Position numbers and translations under genes: made by a program
Notes under the pieces: model-generated
What the model saw: only the letters and a program-made list of their open reading frames with translations
What the model was told of the DNA's origin: nothing
Databases searched by the model: none
Part shown: piece after piece, positions 58,524-64,000 of the stretch
How the letters are laid out: the number at the start of each line of letters is the position of its first letter
How positions within the stretch are numbered: position 1 is the first letter of the stretch
DNA from: Alteromonas sp. C1M14
Lineage (GTDB): Bacteria > Pseudomonadota > Gammaproteobacteria > Enterobacterales > Alteromonadaceae
DNA length: 64,000 nt
Direction: 5' to 3'
Assembly (NCBI RefSeq): GCF_018860965.1
Contig: NZ_JAHKQF010000008.1
Location: 372,001 to 436,000, forward strand

Positions 58524-58588
58524 GGTTATCTAATTAAGCCTTATTTGATAAAAATCTGAAAAAATGTAAACAATATCGGCGTAGTAGG

Positions 58589-58617
58589 TTATCAAGTGAC
58601 TGGAATTCCTCTATAAT
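58589..58617 (+). promoter_or_regulatory. purL promoter
   Basis: TTATCA (58589-58594) and a perfect TATAAT (58612-58617) are spaced 17 bases apart, giving a leader of about 75 bases before purL. I saw no convincing PurR operator in the surrounding 174-base divergent region. Confidence 0.75.
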
Positions 58618-58697
58618 CCGCGCCGAAATCCTCGTCCATCCAAGAGATAGCGTTTTGAGCTGTCATACGCTGTTTCCAAACAATCAGGTAAAGCGAT

Positions 58698-61600
58698 ATG
58701 TTGGTCCTTAGAGGCGCGCCCGCACTGTCTGAATTCAGACAAACTAAACTTATTGAACGGCTGGGTCAATCCGGTATTCACGTTAATGGTATTTACGCAG
58801 AGTTTGTTCACCTTGTTAATACCCTTGAACCACTCGATGACGATGCCCGTCAAGTACTTGATAAATTACTCACCTATGGGCCTAAAAACCAAGCAAAGGC
58901 GCCCACAGGGAAATGCTTTTTTATCACTCCCCGTCCAGGTACCATTTCGCCATGGTCTTCCAAAGCCACTGATATCGCGCATAATTGTGGTCTGGCTCAA
59001 ATCGAACGTATCGAAAGAGGCTGTGCCTATTACGTTGAGGTTGACGGCGAATTAACGGAAGCTCAATGGCAGCAGGTAGCGGCACAATTGCACGATCGCA
59101 TGACTGAAACCGTATTTGCTGCACCACAAAGCGCGGATGTGCTGTTTAAACAGGCCTCTGCTCAGAGCTTTATGTCGGTGGATATCTTAGGTAGAGGTAA
59201 GCAGGCCCTTATTGAAGCCAATAGTGGTCTTGGCTTGGCCTTAGCGGATGACGAAATAGATTATCTGTTTGCTAGTTTTACCCGTCTAGGTCGTAACCCT
59301 AACGATGTTGAACTTTATATGTTCGCGCAGGCGAACTCAGAGCATTGCCGTCACAAAATATTTAACGCGAGTTGGACAATCGACGGAATGGAACAAGGTA
59401 AATCCTTGTTTAAAATGATAAAAAACACCTTCGAAACTCATCCTGAATTTGTTCATTCCGCGTATAAAGACAACGCTGCGGTAATGGAAGGCTGGAAAGC
59501 AGGGCGGTTTTTCCCCAATCCACAATCCCATCAATATGAATATCATCATGAAGATATCGATATTCTTATGAAGGTGGAAACCCACAACCACCCTACAGCC
59601 ATCTCTCCCTTTCCTGGTGCCGCTACCGGCTCAGGTGGCGAAATTCGCGATGAAGGCGCTACCGGACGGGGATCAAAACCTAAAGCAGGATTAGTGGGCT
59701 TTAGCGTGTCTAACTTGCGTATTCCTGGTGCCCAGCAACCGTGGGAACAAGATTACGGTAAGCCCCAGCGTATCGTCACTGCACTAGACATTATGGTGGA
59801 AGGACCATTAGGTGGTGCCGCATTTAACAATGAGTTTGGCCGTCCTGCGCTGTTAGGTTATTTCCGTACCTATGAACAGGAAGTCGCCAGTTTTAATGGT
59901 GTGGAAGTTCGAGGCTATCATAAACCGATTATGCTGGCTGGTGGTTTAGGAAATATCCGCAAAGATCATATCGAAAAAGGTGAAATTACCGTCGGCGCGA
60001 AATTGATCGTACTTGGTGGTCCCGCCATGAATATTGGCTTGGGCGGCGGCGCCGCGTCTTCTATGGCATCCGGCCAGTCGAATGAAGACTTAGATTTTGC
60101 TTCGGTACAACGGGATAACCCGGAAATGGAGCGTCGTTGTCAGGAAGTTATTGATGCTTGCTGGCAACTCGGCGAGCACAACCCCATTCAGTTTATCCAC
60201 GATGTGGGCGCAGGCGGGTTGTCTAATGCGCTACCTGAGTTAGTTAACGACGGCGAACGGGGCGGGCGTTTTGAATTACGCGACGTGTTATCTGACGAAC
60301 CGGGCATGACGCCGCTGGAACTATGGTGTAATGAATCTCAAGAACGTTACGTTTTGTCGGTGGCTCCGGAAAATCTTGCCACCTTTGAAGCGATTTGTGC
60401 CCGGGAACGGGCGCCTTTTGCTGTGGTTGGCGAAGCCACCGCAGAACGTCATCTATTGTTAAACGATCAGCAGTTTGAGAATCAACCTATCGATATGCCG
60501 TTAGATGTATTGTTAGGCAAGCCTCCTAAAATGCACCGGGATGTGACGTCGAAAACTGTTTCACCTGAGCAACTACAACGTCAGGGTATCACCTTGGCCG
60601 ATGCCGCTGAACGTTTGCTTCGTTTACCTACAGTGGCCGAAAAAACCTTCCTTATTACCATTGGGGATCGTTCGGTAACGGGTTTGGTGAGCCGCGATCA
60701 GATGGTCGGGCCTTGGCAAGTACCGGTGGCCGATGTGGCAGTGACAGCATCTGCCTTTGATACCTACCATGGTGAGGCCATGTCGATGGGTGAACGCACG
60801 CCAGTAGCGCTTTTATCTTACGGTGCATCTGCTCGTTTGGCCGTGGCCGAAGCGTTAACCAATATTGCGGCATCTTATATCGGTGATATTCAACGCATCA
60901 AGTTGTCGGCAAACTGGATGGCAGCCGCAGGGCACCCTGGAGAAGACGCGGGTTTGTATGAAGCGGTAAAAGCGGTAGGTGAAGAATTGTGTCCTGCCCT
61001 TGGATTGACCATTCCCGTTGGTAAAGATTCCATGTCGATGAAAACCGCATGGCAAGATGAAAACGGCGCTGACAAGTCTGTTACCGCCCCCTTATCATTG
61101 GTTATCACTGCTTTTGGAGCGGTAAAAGATATTCGCAAAACCCTTACCCCTCAGTTACGCACTGATAAAGGAACAACCCGGTTGTTGTTACTTGATTTGG
61201 GGAATGGACAAAACCGACTGGGCGCAAGTTGTTTGGCTCAAGTGTACAGTCAGCTAGGGGATAAGCCGGCTGATGTAGACAGTCCCGAGCAATTACTGGG
61301 TTTCTTTAATGCTATACAGACCATGCAGTCCAAAGACTTACTGTTGGCGTATCATGATCGTTCCGATGGCGGTTTGTTTACCACAGTGGCAGAAATGGCC
61401 TTTGCAGGTAAAACCGGCGTTAGGGTTTCGTTGAATGATTTGCCAGAGGATGATTTAGCGGTATTGTTTAGTGAAGAACTGGGGGCTGTTATTCAGGTGC
61501 GTGAACAGGATGTGGCGGCGGTGACTGCCATTGCCGGCGAACACGGCCTAGCAGCGCAACTTCATGACATCGGTACGTTAAATAGCACGGATATGGTTGA

Positions 61601-62594
61601 GTTTGTGCGCGGTGATGTCACGGTACTGTCCGACTCGCGGTTGTCTTATAGAAGCATTTGGGCCGAAACCACCCATCAAATGCAACGCTTACGAGATAAC
61701 CCTCAATGTGCCGATGAAGAAAATAATGGGAAACAAGATGCTGCCGACCCTGGTCTAAACGCAAGGTTAAGCTATGACATCAACGAAGATGTTGCAGCGC
61801 CCTATATCGTCAAAGGCATCAAGCCTGCGGTGGCCATATTACGAGAGCAGGGCGTCAACTCGCACCTTGAAATGGCAGCGGCATTTAATCGCGCTGGGTT
61901 TAACGCCGTTGACGTACATATGAGTGATGTTCTAAGCGGTAAGGTGGCACTAGAAGATTTTAAAGGGTTAGCGGCCTGTGGCGGTTTCTCCTACGGTGAC
62001 GTGTTAGGAGCCGGTGAAGGATGGGCTAAATCCGTATTGTTTAACCCCCGAGCCAGAGAACAGTTTGAAGGCTTCTTTACCCGTAACGATACTTTTAGTC
62101 TAGGTGTGTGTAATGGCTGTCAGATGTTGTCTAATCTGAAGACCTTGATTCCAGGCACAGAACACTGGCCCCATTTTGTCACCAACCTGTCTGAACGTTT
62201 CGAAGCACGCGTTGCTATGGTTGAAGTGCTCGACTCGCCATCGGTATTGTTACAGGGAATGCAAGGATCGAAAATGCCCATTGCCGTGTCCCATGGTGAA
62301 GGTAAGGCTGAATTTGCCTCTGAAGCCGCATTTGATGGAATACAGGCAAGCAATCAAGTGGCCCTTCGTTATGTGGATAACTATGGTCAGGTTGCCAATA
62401 CCTATCCCGCTAACCCCAATGGTTCGCCAGCGGGGATTACCGGGCTAACATCTAAAGATGGCCGTTGTACCATTATGATGCCTCACCCCGAGCGGGTTTT
62501 TCGGGCCGTGGCCAATTCCTGGCGGCCTGACGACTGGGAAGAAGACGGCGCTTGGATGCGTATTTTTAGAAATGCGCGGGTATTTGTGCAATAG
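58698..62594 (+). CDS. purL: Phosphoribosylformylglycinamidine synthase
   Basis: Fourth step of purine synthesis, converting FGAR to FGAM with glutamine and ATP. The 1298-aa single-chain form has the N-terminal PurS-like part, two AIR-synthase-like halves with the FGAM synthase motifs ([21 protein letters not shown] in two pieces, [26 protein letters not shown]), and a C-terminal glutamine amidotransferase with the nucleophile cysteine in GVCNGCQML and the His-Glu pair in [10 protein letters not shown]. The start at ATG 58698 is supported by AGGTAAAG upstream. It is divergent from the MltF-like gene, as in E. coli. Confidence 0.98.
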   Translation: MLVLRGAPALSEFRQTKLIERLGQSGIHVNGIYAEFVHLVNTLEPLDDDARQVLDKLLTYGPKNQAKAPTGKCFFITPRPGTISPWSSKATDIAHNCGLAQIERIERGCAYYVEVDGELTEAQWQQVAAQLHDRMTETVFAAPQSADVLFKQASAQSFMSVDILGRGKQALIEANSGLGLALADDEIDYLFASFTRLGRNPNDVELYMFAQANSEHCRHKIFNASWTIDGMEQGKSLFKMIKNTFETHPEFVHSAYKDNAAVMEGWKAGRFFPNPQSHQYEYHHEDIDILMKVETHNHPTAISPFPGAATGSGGEIRDEGATGRGSKPKAGLVGFSVSNLRIPGAQQPWEQDYGKPQRIVTALDIMVEGPLGGAAFNNEFGRPALLGYFRTYEQEVASFNGVEVRGYHKPIMLAGGLGNIRKDHIEKGEITVGAKLIVLGGPAMNIGLGGGAASSMASGQSNEDLDFASVQRDNPEMERRCQEVIDACWQLGEHNPIQFIHDVGAGGLSNALPELVNDGERGGRFELRDVLSDEPGMTPLELWCNESQERYVLSVAPENLATFEAICARERAPFAVVGEATAERHLLLNDQQFENQPIDMPLDVLLGKPPKMHRDVTSKTVSPEQLQRQGITLADAAERLLRLPTVAEKTFLITIGDRSVTGLVSRDQMVGPWQVPVADVAVTASAFDTYHGEAMSMGERTPVALLSYGASARLAVAEALTNIAASYIGDIQRIKLSANWMAAAGHPGEDAGLYEAVKAVGEELCPALGLTIPVGKDSMSMKTAWQDENGADKSVTAPLSLVITAFGAVKDIRKTLTPQLRTDKGTTRLLLLDLGNGQNRLGASCLAQVYSQLGDKPADVDSPEQLLGFFNAIQTMQSKDLLLAYHDRSDGGLFTTVAEMAFAGKTGVRVSLNDLPEDDLAVLFSEELGAVIQVREQDVAAVTAIAGEHGLAAQLHDIGTLNSTDMVEFVRGDVTVLSDSRLSYRSIWAETTHQMQRLRDNPQCADEENNGKQDAADPGLNARLSYDINEDVAAPYIVKGIKPAVAILREQGVNSHLEMAAAFNRAGFNAVDVHMSDVLSGKVALEDFKGLAACGGFSYGDVLGAGEGWAKSVLFNPRAREQFEGFFTRNDTFSLGVCNGCQMLSNLKTLIPGTEHWPHFVTNLSERFEARVAMVEVLDSPSVLLQGMQGSKMPIAVSHGEGKAEFASEAAFDGIQASNQVALRYVDNYGQVANTYPANPNGSPAGITGLTSKDGRCTIMMPHPERVFRAVANSWRPDDWEEDGAWMRIFRNARVFVQ

Positions 62595-63064
62595 TGACAA
62601 AAAAATGGTGATAAGGCGTCAATTATTTGAACAGATGCCTTGTCATCTGCAAGTCTCTGTTTTACATTAGAGTTGGTCAGGATGGCAAATTCGTAGATAG
62701 GGAAGACATTGAGATCTAATTTGGGTCGTGTGATCCATTATTGACGAAATAATAAGAGACGAATATGTATCGTTCTAATAAGGGATTCGGTTTAACCGGT
62801 GTGGCTGTTGCAGTGTTGTTCATGATTTTGACCGCCGTCTTCAGTTCTTCTGCCAGCTCGGCAGAAATTAACACAGAGACGTCGTCGAACGTTGAGCAAT
62901 CTGCAAAATAATAAATAATATGGTGGTGGTAAGAACAAATTTACCGGTTTTATGTTTTTAGCATAACGGTCTGTTTGTTGGTGCCGCCACTTTATTTAAC
63001 CTTCTTTTCTTTTTTCACTGTTTTTCACAACGATCACATTTTCTTTCTGTGGGTTACACCATGG
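62595..63064. other. Intergenic region after purL, with one small exported-peptide frame
   Basis: This 470-base stretch begins with a weak AAGGCGTC/GATGCCTT hairpin (about 62613-62640) that may mark the end of purL mRNA. It contains the 48-codon frame at 62765-62911. The remaining part to 63064 is AT-rich, and I see no further gene. Confidence 0.5.
62765..62911 (+). CDS. Possible 48-aa exported or membrane peptide
   Basis: The frame starts MYRSNKGFGLTGVAVAV, continues as a strongly hydrophobic helix, and ends in a polar serine- and glutamate-rich tail after SSASSAE, the pattern of a signal peptide with a short secreted tail or of a single-pass membrane peptide. Codon choice resembles the neighbouring genes, and a moderate ribosome binding site (AAGAGA) lies upstream. 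I recognise no family, and it may be lineage-specific. Confidence 0.45.
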   Translation: MYRSNKGFGLTGVAVAVLFMILTAVFSSSASSAEINTETSSNVEQSAK

Positions 63065-63652
63065 TCATCGTTTACGATTTTTTTCTCGGTTAATTAGTTT
63101 TTGTTGCGGATGCTTTTTAAGCAGTACGTAGGTGGCGCCAAACCCGCCGTGCATAGGCTGGGCGGTATGCCAGGCAATGACAAAATCCAATTCAGCTAGC
63201 CAATGGTTAACGTAACTTTTTTTCAACGCGGGAAAGGGCTGGCTGTGTTCTCCCTTGCCATGCTGAATTAATAACGCCCGCCCCCCTTTCTCATGGGCCA
63301 GTTTTAGTGACTGAAACAGTAAATCTCGACAGGTTTTAAGGGGCGTCCCGCTTAGTGTGATGCGCTGCTCGATATCGTATTTGCCTAATCGGAGGTTTTT
63401 AAATACGCCGTCTTGAATACCGGGTTGCTGAAAGGCAATAAAATCATCGGGCTTAACCGGCTTTACCCCTTCCATGCTCAAGGGGTTGAAAAGGGGATCT
63501 TTATCCACCGATAATGCCGCTCGTTTGGCTTTCTTCGCCACACTGTCTTGAGGGTTATGAACAAACACCTTGTCGTTGGAAGCTATGCGCTTTACATCGT
63601 CCATTTCTTCCATGAAAGAACGTAGATCATCGTCACTTTGCGGGTGGTGCAT
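63065..63652 (-). CDS. smrA: Smr-domain protein (SmrA/YdaL-like)
   Basis: A 195-aa protein with a C-terminal Smr domain, a small DNA-binding and nicking domain. Motifs are LSGTPLKTCRDLLFQSLKLAHEKGG with RALLIQHGKGE (the HGKG signature), and HGGFGATYVLLKK. The N-terminal part matches small Smr proteins of gammaproteobacteria (DDLRSFMEEMDDVKRI, then a long polar linker). The frame opens 11 codons further upstream, but the ATG at 63652 has AGGAGGGG a few bases away and is the probable start. The substrate in the cell is not established. Confidence 0.87.
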   Translation of the reverse strand: MHHPQSDDDLRSFMEEMDDVKRIASNDKVFVHNPQDSVAKKAKRAALSVDKDPLFNPLSMEGVKPVKPDDFIAFQQPGIQDGVFKNLRLGKYDIEQRITLSGTPLKTCRDLLFQSLKLAHEKGGRALLIQHGKGEHSQPFPALKKSYVNHWLAELDFVIAWHTAQPMHGGFGATYVLLKKHPQQKLINREKNRKR

Positions 63653-63864
63653 AACCCCTCCTGAATGTTTTGACTGGGCAGACAAAGATGCTCAGCTTAT
63701 GCATTGGGGCATTGTGCCTAAACTTTATAGTAGGTTGCAATCTTTGCGGATCTTTTTGTGCAAAAAATAATCGGATTAGTGGCGGGGTATTTGAGTCGAT
63801 AAACGGATGGCCTAGGTGGCCGGAACGTATGTCCCAATGGTTGGCTGAAGCCCAAGACAGCACC

Positions 63865-63890
63865 TGGCGTCCCTAGCTGGAATCGAACTG
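63865..63890 (-). other. Isolated tRNA 3'-end fragment, candidate attachment site
   Basis: On the minus strand the 26 bases read as the second half of a T-arm with TTCGATT, then acceptor-like AGGGACGCCA ending in CCA. The rest of a tRNA is absent on the 5' side, where the sequence (63891-64000) is unrelated. This is the pattern of a displaced tRNA 3' end left when an element integrates into a tRNA gene. The acceptor sequence is like tRNA-Arg(CCU) or tRNA-Glu, but the original tRNA lies outside the window. Confidence 0.5.
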
Positions 63891-64000
63891 TTATATCCTA
63901 TAGAAACACATATTAAAACACTGTGTGAGTGAGTGAAAGCTCATATTAAAAGCACCTTTAGAACATGTATGCAAAATCATTATTACTGCACTTAGTGCAT

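Noticed and set aside
58524-58697. PurR operator upstream of purL
   Set aside because: I looked for the ACGCAAACG-type palindrome in the divergent region and found no acceptable match.
63670-63876. 68-codon plus-strand frame near the right edge
   Set aside because: It has no convincing ribosome binding site, begins at TTG or ATG inside the probable smrA promoter region and ends within the tRNA-like fragment. A small lipoprotein is conceivable but unsupported.
63865-63940. Complete tRNA gene
   Set aside because: Only the T-arm half and acceptor end are present. No anticodon arm or D-arm can be formed with the adjoining sequence.

Overview
The window looks like chromosome of a marine gammaproteobacterium, most likely of the order Alteromonadales. 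I infer this from the protein families (DUF3192, DUF3301, DUF3549, type II QueF, NAD-type isocitrate dehydrogenase) and from gene order shared with Escherichia coli and its relatives. No taxonomic search was possible. I saw no insertion sequence, CRISPR array, rRNA or complete tRNA gene.

Layout. (1) 1-4.8 kb is the end of a surface-polysaccharide locus: a WecA-type lipid-phosphosugar transferase cut by the window edge, two family 2 glycosyltransferases, ugd and galU. (2) 4.8-8.6 kb holds an exported ComEA-like HhH protein, an NAD-type isocitrate dehydrogenase, a divergent HDOD protein and a DUF3192 protein. (3) 8.6-13.4 kb is ppnN, a diguanylate cyclase, queF, syd and a small coiled-coil gene. 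(4) 13.4-24.8 kb is accessory: a DUF3192 lipoprotein, a GNAT enzyme, an exported nucleoside-hydrolase-like protein behind a TonB-dependent receptor, a second receptor facing away, an OmpR/EnvZ-type two-component pair, a VPLPA-CTERM surface protein and an exported DUF1805 protein. (5) About 25.09-25.80 kb has no protein gene. It carries a CsrB-family regulatory RNA of about 525 nt with 35 GGA motifs and a strong terminator, preceded by a perfect GacA/UvrY-type palindrome. In E. coli csrB lies between syd and yqcC-truC, and here it lies between syd and truC but with the accessory genes on the syd side. (6) 25.8-33 kb is DUF3301, DUF3549, truC, a flavodoxin, dapD, glnD and map. (7) 33.2-52.9 kb is the conserved block rpsB-tsf-pyrH-frr-uppS-cdsA-dxr-rseP-bamA-skp-fabZ-lpxA-lpxB-rnhB-dnaE-accA-tilS, which lacks lpxD between skp and fabZ. 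(8) 52.9-64 kb is a second diguanylate cyclase, a KefB/C-type antiporter, a PspB-like peptide, tadA, a 44-aa very basic small protein, an MltF homologue with a collapsed catalytic region, purL, a 48-aa exported peptide and an Smr-domain gene. A tRNA 3'-end fragment at 63.87 kb may mark the edge of an integrated element lying beyond the window.

How the parts connect. The rpsB-tilS block joins translation, isoprenoid and phospholipid precursors, outer-membrane assembly, lipid A and fatty-acid synthesis. The csrB locus would titrate CsrA (not in the window) in response to a GacS/A (BarA/UvrY)-type system. The two cyclases, the HDOD protein, the polysaccharide genes and the sorted surface protein are the kind of lifestyle genes such circuits often control, but no direct link is visible in the sequence.
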